Source: Gammaproteobacteria bacterium (GTDB lineage: Bacteria > Pseudomonadota > Gammaproteobacteria > CAIRSR01). From it: a stretch of 33,294 bases of DNA. Position numbers and translations under genes: made by a program. Where the stretch lies: assembly GCA_963575715.1 (NCBI GenBank), contig CAUYTW010000177.1, forward strand, positions 1 to 33,294. The letters run 5' to 3'. Numbering within the stretch: position 1 is the stretch's first letter; every line of letters begins with the position of its first letter. Below are positions 24,304-33,294 of this stretch, piece by piece. The notes under the pieces were generated by a model, which worked only from the letters and a program-made list of their open reading frames with translations, was not told where the DNA came from and did not search any database.

Positions 24304-26109
24304 GTGAACAAGTATCTTGCCAATTTTGGTATTGTTTGCCATTCATTGTTTTTTTTGACTTTGCTCCTGAGTGGTGTGAGCCATTCAGCCGATGAAGAAT
24401 CTGGTGAACCGCAATTACGCTACCAGGTCAAGATCGAGGGCGTCGATAATGCGCTGAAGGATTATCTCCAGGAGATATCCAATGCCTATGCCCGACAAAA
24501 TCGCACGCCCGCCAATGCCAGCGTGCTCAGGCATCGCGCTGAGGCGGATTTGCCCACATTACACGACGCCCTGCGTGCCCGTGGCCATTATGATGGTCAG
24601 GTGGATCTAAAAATCACCGAAGATGGGAAATTCTCAACCGTCATTTTTGCCATTGAACCTGGTCCACTGTACCGTTTTGGTCAATGTCGAGTTGAAAATC
24701 TCGCTGCCGAAAGTGCTTATCGCTTGCCGCCTGCCCGGGATCTCGGCCTGGTGGTTGGCCAGCCCGCTGAAGCTGCTCAAGTGCTGGCGGCAGAGGCCAA
24801 TCTGCTCGCCGGAGCTAAGGAATCAGGGTATGCCCTGGCTCAGACCGGCGAGCGCGTTGTCACCGTTGACCACGATACCCAAACCATGGAAGTTCTGCTG
24901 CGTCTGCGTCCTGGTCCTCGGGCGTTCCTGGGAGACGTGGCATTCAGTGGAAAATTCAAGGTGGATGACGGCTTTTTGCGCAGCCTGGCACCTTGGCGAC
25001 TCGATACTCCCTACCACCCTAAGTTGATCGAAGATCTGCGTCAGGCGCTAATAGACACCGATCTCTTTGCTAGCATCCGTGTGTCGCTGGGGGATAGCCT
25101 CGATACCAGAGGACGAATTCCCGTTCATGTCGAACTCGCGGAGCGTTTCCAACGCACCTTCAAAGCGAATCTTGGCTATAACGTCACCAAGGGTCCGGCG
25201 ATTAGCCTGGGTTGGTGGCACCGCAATTATTTTGGCGCGGGCGAGCGGCTTTCGCTGGCAGGAACTTTATCCGGGATTGGTTACTCGCTTGAAACCAAAT
25301 ATCGCCAGCCAAATTTTTATTATCCCGATCAAGCATTGGTCATCGACGGCGGCATGGCTGCCGAGAACACGAATGCCTACAACACGCTTACCGCGAGCAT
25401 TAGCGCAGGCTTGGAGCACAAACTGGCGAAAAACATGACATTGACCATCGGTTCCACTTTTCGTCTTAGCGAGGTGGAGGACGTTGCCGAAAACGCCAAT
25501 CGTTTTGGCTTGCTGTCTTTGCCGCTGAAGGTTGATTGGGATTTTAGCGACAATCGCCTTGACGCAGCGCACGGAGGACGCCTGTTTTTTCAGGGAACGC
25601 CTTATGCGGAAATTCTTAATACAAGATTATATTTTGGCAAAATATTGGGAAAATACAGCCACTACCTTGAACTTTTAGATCATCGCCGGTTAGTGCTTGC
25701 TGGACGGGTCAGCCTCGGCGTCATTCTTGGCGCGCAACGCGACAGCGTACCGGTTGACGAGCGTTTTCACGCCGGCGGGGGTGGTTCGATTCGTGGTTAT
25801 GGCTATCAAATGGCCAGCCCGCTGAACGCGAAAGGGAAACCCCTTGGCGGGGTGTCCCTGCTGGAACTGTCAACCGAGGCTAGATTTGAAATAACTCAAA
25901 ATTTTGGCGGGGTGCTATTTATCGATGGTGGAGGTGCTTTTGCGCGTGATGTACCGGATTCGGGCGATTTCTTGGTTGGAGTTGGGGTCGGTGTCCGCTA
26001 TGCCACACCCATTGGCCCCATTCGTCTGGATTTAGGCGTGCCCACCGAAAAACGCGAAAAATTCGATGATTCCTTTCAAATCTATTTAAGTATTGGCCAG
26101 GCTTTTTAA
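24304..26109 (+). CDS. tamA: TamA, Omp85-family translocation and assembly module protein
   Basis: Outer-membrane barrel protein that, with TamB, helps insert and secrete outer-membrane proteins and supports lipid transport. 601 residues begin with a signal peptide (to about SHSA). Three POTRA domains follow (about 35-115, 118-195 and 205-285). The 16-strand barrel carries the Omp85 lid-lock motif GGGGSIRGYGYQ and ends in F (IYLSIGQAF), the outer-membrane signature. The start is GTG 24304, 18 bases after the preceding stop, without clear Shine-Dalgarno; no alternative start preserves the signal peptide. tamB, normally next, is absent: a convergent protease gene follows within 35 bases. Confidence 0.92.
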   Translation: MNKYLANFGIVCHSLFFLTLLLSGVSHSADEESGEPQLRYQVKIEGVDNALKDYLQEISNAYARQNRTPANASVLRHRAEADLPTLHDALRARGHYDGQVDLKITEDGKFSTVIFAIEPGPLYRFGQCRVENLAAESAYRLPPARDLGLVVGQPAEAAQVLAAEANLLAGAKESGYALAQTGERVVTVDHDTQTMEVLLRLRPGPRAFLGDVAFSGKFKVDDGFLRSLAPWRLDTPYHPKLIEDLRQALIDTDLFASIRVSLGDSLDTRGRIPVHVELAERFQRTFKANLGYNVTKGPAISLGWWHRNYFGAGERLSLAGTLSGIGYSLETKYRQPNFYYPDQALVIDGGMAAENTNAYNTLTASISAGLEHKLAKNMTLTIGSTFRLSEVEDVAENANRFGLLSLPLKVDWDFSDNRLDAAHGGRLFFQGTPYAEILNTRLYFGKILGKYSHYLELLDHRRLVLAGRVSLGVILGAQRDSVPVDERFHAGGGGSIRGYGYQMASPLNAKGKPLGGVSLLELSTEARFEITQNFGGVLFIDGGGAFARDVPDSGDFLVGVGVGVRYATPIGPIRLDLGVPTEKREKFDDSFQIYLSIGQAF

Positions 26110-26144
26110 CGTCCCTGTACCAAACTAAAAATATCGTAAATCGC

Positions 26145-27956
26145 TTATCGCCGAGTTTTCCACCAGCCAAGCAAACTAATCAATATCAATCCCAATAAAG
26201 CGTAGCCATCTACTGCTCCACCACCACCTTCTTTGGATGAGGAACCAGAAGCAGTCAACTTAAAATTTTCCTGAGTGGTGCCGCTTACACCCAAGTTATT
26301 AGTGACAGTCAACGATATGACATAAGTACCAGCAGCAGTGGTGCGCAGTGATGTGCTTGGTGCATCAACCGGGATCAAGCTGGCTCCTCCTGGAGAGGAG
26401 ATTAGCGCCCAATTCCAGGCGGTGATTGTTTGGCCGGGCCGGATTGCGTCAACTTTTCCATCCAGACGGATGGTGCTATTTTCACTCAATGGATCGAGTA
26501 CCGCGATGGTTGGAATTGGGGTCATCGCCGCAATGACCGCCGCCTCGGCGTCGAGCAGGCCAGCGCCACAACTGCTGGTAGTGCAGTTGCATTGATCAAT
26601 GACCATTGGCTCGCTTGGGCAGTCGGTCAGCGTAGGGTCGGCAGGAAACGGACGCGCGGAATTTTTTATGCGGTCGATGATCTCAACTGGAGTCAACTCG
26701 GGATTGACAGAAAGCATTAAGGCTGCCACCCCAGAGACTTGCGGCGCCGCGAAACTGGTCCCCACGTTCATGTCATTTGGTTCGGTATACGTACTTTTCA
26801 CTGGGGTGGTGGTGCCCATGTCGCTGGTGGTATTGATGCTGTACAGGCAGGAGCCATCGTCATTGACGCAGTTCCCGGCGGGAGCGCCAATCGAAATTTC
26901 AGGGCCAAAGCCGCTGTAACCCACCTTGATTCCGTTATGCCGGACTCCCGCCACCGCCATGACCCCTGGACAATTCGCAGGCGCGCCGACCGCACCTGAT
27001 TCATTGCTGACAGCGGTAACCACCAGCACACTCCGATCCATAAGTTCACCAACAGCATCAGTGTATGCCGCATCGCAAGGACTATCGCCCCCGAGGCTTA
27101 AATTAATGACGCGCGCTGGATGTGGGTTGTCGGGTATCTCGGGAACGGTCAACCCTGCGGCCCAGCGCATAGCGGCAATGATGTCGGAATCGAAACCACC
27201 ACATTTTCCCATGACCCGCACCGGCAACAAGGTAACGCCCCAACTCGTGCCCGCGATGCCGATGGAATTGTTGCTTGCTGCGCCAACGATGCCAGCAACA
27301 CGGGTTCCATGCCAGCTACTGTTTTGCTCGACAAGTTCGCCGCATAAGGAACGCAAGTCAGCATTGCGCGCGTCCGCGCTGGAGATGTAATCGCCCGCAT
27401 CACTGGCGTCGTCGTCACGGCTGTCTCCATCACCGGCATTGGACGGGTCGGAAATGAAGTCGTACCCGTTAAGCAATTTACCTGCGAGATCTGGGTGTTC
27501 ATAACGTACTCCGGTGTCGAGGATGGCGACAACCACTTCTGCTGAACCCGTAGTCACATTCCAGGCCCGATCAGCACGGATCGCCGCTGCTTCCGTTGAT
27601 TGCAGATACCACTGCTCGGCGAACAAAGTATCGTTGGGCAGGGTCCGAATCGCACGCAAACGATCCGGAACCGCATATTCGACATCAGATTGCGCCGCGA
27701 GACGGCGTGACAGTTCCTGAGAAGAAATTTCTGCGCTACGCACGACCTCCATTCGTGTGGCGAGACGTCGTCCAAAACGCATCGCCAAACCAAGCCGCCG
27801 GGACAAATGTGCAGCCCGATCAGTCGATGGTTGTGTAAGAATGCTGGCGTCGGCCTTGTACTTGACAATGACACGGCCTTCCTGGGAAGCCCGTGTGTCG
27901 AAATTGACGCCTAGTATGACAATCATCGTGAAAGCCATAAAAAAATTTTTAGCCAT
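26145..27956 (-). CDS. S8 subtilisin-like serine protease with GlyGly-CTERM tail
   Basis: 603 residues. Signal peptide is 1-23, an I9-like propeptide about 26-100, and the peptidase about 115-480. The triad is Asp147 (AILDTGV), His216 (SSWHGTRVAG) and Ser401 (GTSFAAPQ), with oxyanion Asn318. Several cysteines suggest periplasmic or extracellular folding. A PKD-like beta domain lies at about 483-570. The last 27 residues are GGGG, a hydrophobic helix (YALLGLILISLLGWW) and KTRR, the three-part GlyGly-CTERM signal cut by rhombosortase and used for surface delivery by type II secretion. ATG 27956 has AGGA eight bases upstream. A rhombosortase gene is expected elsewhere; none is in the window. Confidence 0.92.
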   Translation of the reverse strand: MAKNFFMAFTMIVILGVNFDTRASQEGRVIVKYKADASILTQPSTDRAAHLSRRLGLAMRFGRRLATRMEVVRSAEISSQELSRRLAAQSDVEYAVPDRLRAIRTLPNDTLFAEQWYLQSTEAAAIRADRAWNVTTGSAEVVVAILDTGVRYEHPDLAGKLLNGYDFISDPSNAGDGDSRDDDASDAGDYISSADARNADLRSLCGELVEQNSSWHGTRVAGIVGAASNNSIGIAGTSWGVTLLPVRVMGKCGGFDSDIIAAMRWAAGLTVPEIPDNPHPARVINLSLGGDSPCDAAYTDAVGELMDRSVLVVTAVSNESGAVGAPANCPGVMAVAGVRHNGIKVGYSGFGPEISIGAPAGNCVNDDGSCLYSINTTSDMGTTTPVKSTYTEPNDMNVGTSFAAPQVSGVAALMLSVNPELTPVEIIDRIKNSARPFPADPTLTDCPSEPMVIDQCNCTTSSCGAGLLDAEAAVIAAMTPIPTIAVLDPLSENSTIRLDGKVDAIRPGQTITAWNWALISSPGGASLIPVDAPSTSLRTTAAGTYVISLTVTNNLGVSGTTQENFKLTASGSSSKEGGGGAVDGYALLGLILISLLGWWKTRR

Positions 27957-27979
27957 AAAATTATTCCTAAATAGTTAAA

Positions 27980-28226
27980 AGCTATGTAGTTGAACTTGCA
28001 ATTCTATACAGGTAGGAGTTACGCAGTTGAATTTGTAACTCTATACAGGATTGAGTTTTTTCTGTCATTCTGCGCGGAGATCGCATTAGCGACCGTAATC
28101 GCAGAATCTATTATGTAGATGGATTCTGCAACTCCACTTCGCTGCGTGCAGAATGACTTACTATTTTTCAACTGCGGAACTCCTAAACTGTTAGAAGCTA
28201 TGCAGTTGAATTTGTAAATCTATAAA
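27980..28226. mobile_element. MITE-2, complete copy (28015-28183) flanked by two older end fragments
   Basis: The complete copy has termini GGAGTTACGCAGTTGAA and TTCAACTGCGGAACTCC (16 of 17) and TA on both sides (28013-28014 and 28184-28185). It shares the internal CATTCTGCGCGGAG arms with the 6574 copy. On each side lies a further left-end-like segment, GCTATGTAGTTGAACTTGC at 27981 and GCTATGCAGTTGAATTTGT at about 28198. This suggests repeated insertion at one spot. Together they occupy most of the 453-base gap between the protease and the kinase; the remaining bases (28227-28389) show nothing recognisable. Confidence 0.75.
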
Positions 28227-28389
28227 ATTGTGTGCTAATTCTTAAATTATTTTGATAAACTACGCCGTTTACATCTTGCTCTAAAACATACAGCAGCATA
28301 ATTTATATTTTTCTAGCTATTAAGTCATTTAACGGATGGTTAATCTGTCATTATAGCTGGTAACTTAGATTAATTAGATCTTACATCTT

Positions 28390-28410
28390 TATAGGTGGCA
28401 ATTTAAGTTA
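28390..28410. mobile_element. Degenerate MITE-1 terminus at the kinase start
   Basis: TATAGGTGGCAATTTAAGTTA matches the MITE-1 terminal repeat at about 16 of 21 positions. Its last base is the A of the ATG used by the downstream kinase, and an in-frame TAA (28404-28406) lies inside it. Confidence 0.45.
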
Positions 28411-30005
28411 TGTATGACGATAACGGTAATGCAGTCAGTTTACCGAGCATGGTACAGGACATCACCCATGACAAGTGTAACGAAATGGAATTGCAATTGT
28501 ATCGTGACCATCTGGAACAACTGGTCAAGGATCGCACCTGGGAATTACAGGAAGCACGCAATAACGCGGAACGCCTGTTGCGGGTGAAAACCGAATTTCT
28601 CAACAACATGAATCACGAAATCCGCACGCCCTTAAATGCAATTCTGGGATTTGCCCAGGTGCTGGAGCGCGATTCTTCTCTGCTACCACGGCAGGCCGAG
28701 CACATTCGGAGCATCATCCGTAGTGGCGCACATTTGCTCAAATTAATCAACGATATCTTTGATATGTCTAAAATCAATGCCGGGCAGGTGACGCTTAATC
28801 CCACCATATTTTGCCTGCATGATATGTTGAATGACTTGGAGAGTATGTTTCGTTTCCGTTCCCAGTCCAAGGGGTTGGAATTTGTTCTGGAACGTGACAG
28901 CAACGTGCCGCGTCGTGTGTTTGCCGATGAGAATAAATTGCGGCAAATATTGGCTAATCTGATAGAAAACGCCATCAAGTTCACTACAAGGGGCAAGATT
29001 GTCACACGATTGCGCGCCGAGGCGGTCACGGCGAAAGCCTGGCGTCTGTGGGTCGAAGTCGAAGACACCGGACCAGGCATCCCCGCTAAGGAAATAAATG
29101 CGATATTTACTGCGTTTCATCAGGCCGATGTGGGTATCAACCAGGAAGGTGGCGTTGGGCTGGGATTAGCCATCAGCCGCCAATTCGTGGAAATGATGGG
29201 GGGCGTGCTTAAAGTCACCAGTAAGGTAGGCCAAGGCAGTTTTTTTGGGTTTGATGTGTTACTGACAAGAGTCGATGACGAATGCTTGGCGGTGCCGAAT
29301 CATCAATTTGACGCGCCGTCAATCGTGGCTAGTAACACCAACCGGGAGACACGGAATCATCCACCGCGTGTTATTGGCCTGAAGCCAGGCACGGGACCGG
29401 TGCGAGCATTGATTGTCGATGACGAGTCCGTCAATCGCGCAATTTTGCGTGAACTGCTAAAGCCGGTTGGTTTTGATATCAATGAAGCAAGTAACGGTTT
29501 GGCAGCCTTAGAGATTTTCGAGCATTGGCAGCCATCCGTGGTACTCATGGATCTGCGTATGCCAATTATGGATGGCTATGAGACCACGCGGCGGATCAAG
29601 TTGACAATGGCGGGGCGCACCACTCCCATCATCATGGTCACGGCCAGTATCTTCACGGACGACAAATTGACGGGTGGCGTAGATGCTTTTTTGCGCAAAC
29701 CATTTAAAGTAGAAGAGCTGTTCGAGACCATCGGACGATGTTTGAATTTGCACTATATTTTTGCTAACGATGTTGAACCCACTCCAGCCACTGCGTCAAC
29801 GAGCGTCGCGTTACCGCTCGATTTCGTCAATGCGATGCGTCAGGCAATATCCGAAGGTGACATCGCGCATCTAATGGAATTGATTGACCAGGCGGAAACA
29901 TTGAATGGCGATGCGGCTCGAACGCTACGAACGATAGCAAACCAATATGATTATGATGGTCTTTTAGTCTGTCTAAACCACCCTACGGCTAAAGCCGGGG
30001 GCTAA
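28410..30005 (+). CDS. Hybrid histidine kinase, N-terminally truncated
   Basis: 531 residues. The first 20 (YDDNGNAVSLPSMVQDITH) are the end of a PAS/PAC domain, so the sensor region is missing. HisKA follows with phospho-acceptor His69 (NHEIRTP). The HATPase_c domain has N-box (LIENAIKFT), G1 (EDTGPGIP) and G2 (GVGLGLAIS). A receiver domain follows with Asp381 (LMDLRMP) and the Lys of RKPF. A C-terminal helical segment of about 70 residues ends in TAKAGG, encoded by an IS-like hairpin. The ATG spans the junction with a MITE-1 terminus, and no upstream frame continues. A catalytic core remains, but signal input is lost unless a partner supplies it. It is convergent with glk; the two stop codons abut without a spacer. 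Confidence 0.85.
   Translation: MYDDNGNAVSLPSMVQDITHDKCNEMELQLYRDHLEQLVKDRTWELQEARNNAERLLRVKTEFLNNMNHEIRTPLNAILGFAQVLERDSSLLPRQAEHIRSIIRSGAHLLKLINDIFDMSKINAGQVTLNPTIFCLHDMLNDLESMFRFRSQSKGLEFVLERDSNVPRRVFADENKLRQILANLIENAIKFTTRGKIVTRLRAEAVTAKAWRLWVEVEDTGPGIPAKEINAIFTAFHQADVGINQEGGVGLGLAISRQFVEMMGGVLKVTSKVGQGSFFGFDVLLTRVDDECLAVPNHQFDAPSIVASNTNRETRNHPPRVIGLKPGTGPVRALIVDDESVNRAILRELLKPVGFDINEASNGLAALEIFEHWQPSVVLMDLRMPIMDGYETTRRIKLTMAGRTTPIIMVTASIFTDDKLTGGVDAFLRKPFKVEELFETIGRCLNLHYIFANDVEPTPATASTSVALPLDFVNAMRQAISEGDIAHLMELIDQAETLNGDAARTLRTIANQYDYDGLLVCLNHPTAKAGG
29981..30003 (+). mobile_element. IscB/IS605-like end hairpin forming the kinase C-terminus
   Basis: CCCTACGGCTAAAGCCGGGG, then GCT, contains CGGC-TAAA-GCCG (29986-29997) and shares GCTAAAGCCGGGGGCT exactly with the iscB right end at 267-282. 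It encodes the last residues of the kinase and its stop (TAA 30003-30005). The TCTCGCGG continuation of the iscB end is absent, so this is a remnant or a TnpB-type end. Confidence 0.5.
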
Positions 30006-30962
30006 TTAAGCGCGAGCAGCGAACAGGCCAGCGCCAAGAAGTCCGACGCGGTGGTTGAGCACTACGCGAACCGGAATTTCCACCAATAAACGTTCCATGC
30101 GTCCCTTGGCCCGAAAGGCCCGGATAAATTCTCCTTCTTGAAGGAAGGGTAAAATACGCGGAGCGATCCCACCAGCCACATAGACTCCACCTCGCGCCAG
30201 ACAGGTTAGGGCCAGATTGCCTGCTTGTTGGCCGTAAATCCGAACAAATAAGCGTAAGGCATGTACCGCCAGCGGATCGGCAGTGAACGCTGCGGCAGAA
30301 ATGCTCGCTGCGTGTTCAAAATTTGGTGTGTCCTGGTTTGATGTTTGGCTACGTAAAAATCGATAAATTTCCACCAGGCCCATTCCGGAAAGCAAGCGTT
30401 CATAACTCACATGGTCGTAGCGCGTCTGCAAAAATTGTAATAATCCTTCCTGTTCTTTGTCGCGTGGTGCGAAGTCCACATGTCCGCCTTCGCTATCCAG
30501 GGGAAAATAGTGTCCGTCCTTCCAGACAAGAATGCCTTGGCCGAGTCCGGTGCCTGCTCCAAGCAAGGCGCGCGGCGCGCGCGGTACTTTGTATCCCGCT
30601 TGGAGGGTGGCGAGTTCGGCTGCCGCAAGTCCCTCGATTCCGTAACCTATCGCCTGAAAATCATTGATGATCGAGACTTGGCGTATTCCAAAATGAGTAG
30701 CCAGGCGGGTAGCGTCCAGATCTTCCCACGAGAGATTAGTTAGTTTCGCGTGCGTGCCTTCCACCGGACCCGCGACCGCGAAACAGGCTTTTTCCGGAAA
30801 GAAAGGAACTGTGCGCAAGAATTCCTCAACGAGGGGCACGAAGCCAGACCAGGCGACGCTTTCAAAGCGTGCCTCGTGGCGGGTGTGGTAACCACTTGCG
30901 GTTACTTCCGCGATTTGGAGTAAAGTTTTCGTGCCACCAACATCACCGGCGAGCACGTTCAT
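30006..30962 (-). CDS. glk: Glucokinase
   Basis: ATP-dependent phosphorylation of glucose to glucose 6-phosphate in the cytoplasm. 318 residues, the usual length for the proteobacterial Glk family. Visible are the phosphate-binding GDVGGTKT near the N-terminus, CFAVAGPV, INDFQAIGYG with the catalytic Asp, GAGTGLGQGIL, the hexose-binding SEGGHVDFAP, and a C-terminal GGVYVAGGIAPRIL. ATG 30962 gives the canonical N-terminus MNVLAGDVGGTK; no obvious ribosome site precedes it. It is a stand-alone gene divergent from thiC, with no glycolytic neighbours. Confidence 0.93.
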   Translation of the reverse strand: MNVLAGDVGGTKTLLQIAEVTASGYHTRHEARFESVAWSGFVPLVEEFLRTVPFFPEKACFAVAGPVEGTHAKLTNLSWEDLDATRLATHFGIRQVSIINDFQAIGYGIEGLAAAELATLQAGYKVPRAPRALLGAGTGLGQGILVWKDGHYFPLDSEGGHVDFAPRDKEQEGLLQFLQTRYDHVSYERLLSGMGLVEIYRFLRSQTSNQDTPNFEHAASISAAAFTADPLAVHALRLFVRIYGQQAGNLALTCLARGGVYVAGGIAPRILPFLQEGEFIRAFRAKGRMERLLVEIPVRVVLNHRVGLLGAGLFAARA

Positions 30963-31218
30963 TGGGTGACAAAACTCAAGCGGCTATTCATGTATAGTAT
31001 CCTTAAATTTTTTCCGCCTTGGCGGTCGATTTGATGCGATTCATTATCACGGCTAAACCCAGCAGATCTCTCGCTGGTTTCGTAAGAACTCATAAAGCCT
31101 GATTTATCAGCCTGAGTCTGGGAAATCAGACTACGCTGCAACGAAGTGCAGGACTCACTCCCGAGGCGCTTCCTTCTGCCTGTCGGCAAATAGACAACTC
31201 TGAGCACTGAAAGCGGTA
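30963..31218. other. Glk-thiC intergenic region, 5' part, with two hairpins of unknown role
   Basis: No gene is visible. AAACCCAGC (31055-31063) can pair with GCTGGTTT (31073-31080), and CTGATTT (31099-31105) with AAATCAG (31123-31129). The conserved core of a TPP riboswitch, which often precedes thiC, is not recognisable here. The divergent promoters of glk and thiC should lie in this stretch. Confidence 0.3.
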
Positions 31219-33218
<2,000 letters not shown>

Positions 33219-33231
33219 TAATGGTCAGGAA

Positions 33232-33284
33232 CCCCACGCCTAAAGGCGGGGGCTTGAGAAGTCAAATTCACAAGTTCGAACTTG
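33232..33284. mobile_element. IS200/IS605-like hairpin and adjacent palindrome at window end
   Basis: CCCC-A-CGCC, loop TAAA, GGCG-GGGG (33232-33252) starts 14 bases after the thiC stop, followed by CTTGAGAAG as in many IS200/IS605-type right ends. CAAGTTCGAACTTG (33271-33284) is a perfect 14-base palindrome. The remainder of any element is beyond the window. The hairpin could double as the thiC terminator although no T run follows. Confidence 0.5.
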
Positions 33285-33294
33285 ACCAGCCTAA

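Noticed and set aside
26338-27390. Several long plus-strand frames opposite the subtilase
   Set aside because: They are antisense shadows of a gene with an intact catalytic triad.

Overview
The window looks like a chromosomal piece of a sulfur-oxidising gammaproteobacterium, probably Thiotrichales-like (the order-level guess is weak). The basis is soxXAK, a TamA of proteobacterial type, a FimX-like degenerate GGDEF/EAL protein, a protease with a GlyGly-CTERM tail, and RlmB, Glk and ThiC of ordinary gammaproteobacterial type. Gene density is normal. Nearly every gap over 300 bases is filled by small non-coding mobile elements, and several genes are cut or re-started by them.

Layout. 1-301: the 3' end of an IscB (RNA-guided HNH/RuvC nuclease) element. 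421-1161: rlmB. 1300-3801: a large unrecognised membrane/coiled-coil protein. 3865-4230: a HIT-family hydrolase (minus). 4435-6010: soxX-soxA-soxK (minus). 6105-6395: a small secreted protein. 6500-6839: one miniature element (MITE-1) split by another (MITE-2). 6847-9132: a secreted protein with two DUF1566 domains whose variable segments carry the substitution pattern of a diversity-generating retroelement (DGR). 9180-9367: an ORF-less HEARO/omega-RNA-like element ending on the ATG of a fimX-like gene (9368-11434). 11448-11792: a Rap1a/Tai-like protein. 11832-12190: more MITEs. 12251-13918: a ZorA-like proton-channel protein whose partner gene seems to be cut off. 14001-18071: a very large secreted heparinase-like/BACON protein (minus). 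18323-19162: an AT-rich SpoIIM-like membrane protein. 19601-24283: a CheB-CheR-PAS-GGDEF-EAL protein. 24304-26109: tamA. 26145-27956: a subtilase (minus). 28410-30005: a hybrid histidine kinase truncated at its N-terminus. 30006-30962: glk (minus). About 31219-31457: a second HEARO-like element ending on the ATG of thiC (31458-33218). The window ends in an IS200/IS605-like hairpin.

Three themes tie the region together. (1) IscB-type RNA elements: one iscB tail, two ORF-less RNA-like copies placed exactly against start codons, and one lone right end; all four right ends abut RTGA (ATGA or GTGA). (2) A DGR target protein with no reverse transcriptase or template that I can find in the window, implying action from elsewhere in the genome. 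(3) Two MITE families that have nested in each other, truncated a sensor kinase and supplied the upstream regions of several genes. Cyclic-di-GMP and envelope functions (FimX-like, CheBR-GGDEF-EAL, TamA, surface proteins) dominate the remaining gene content.
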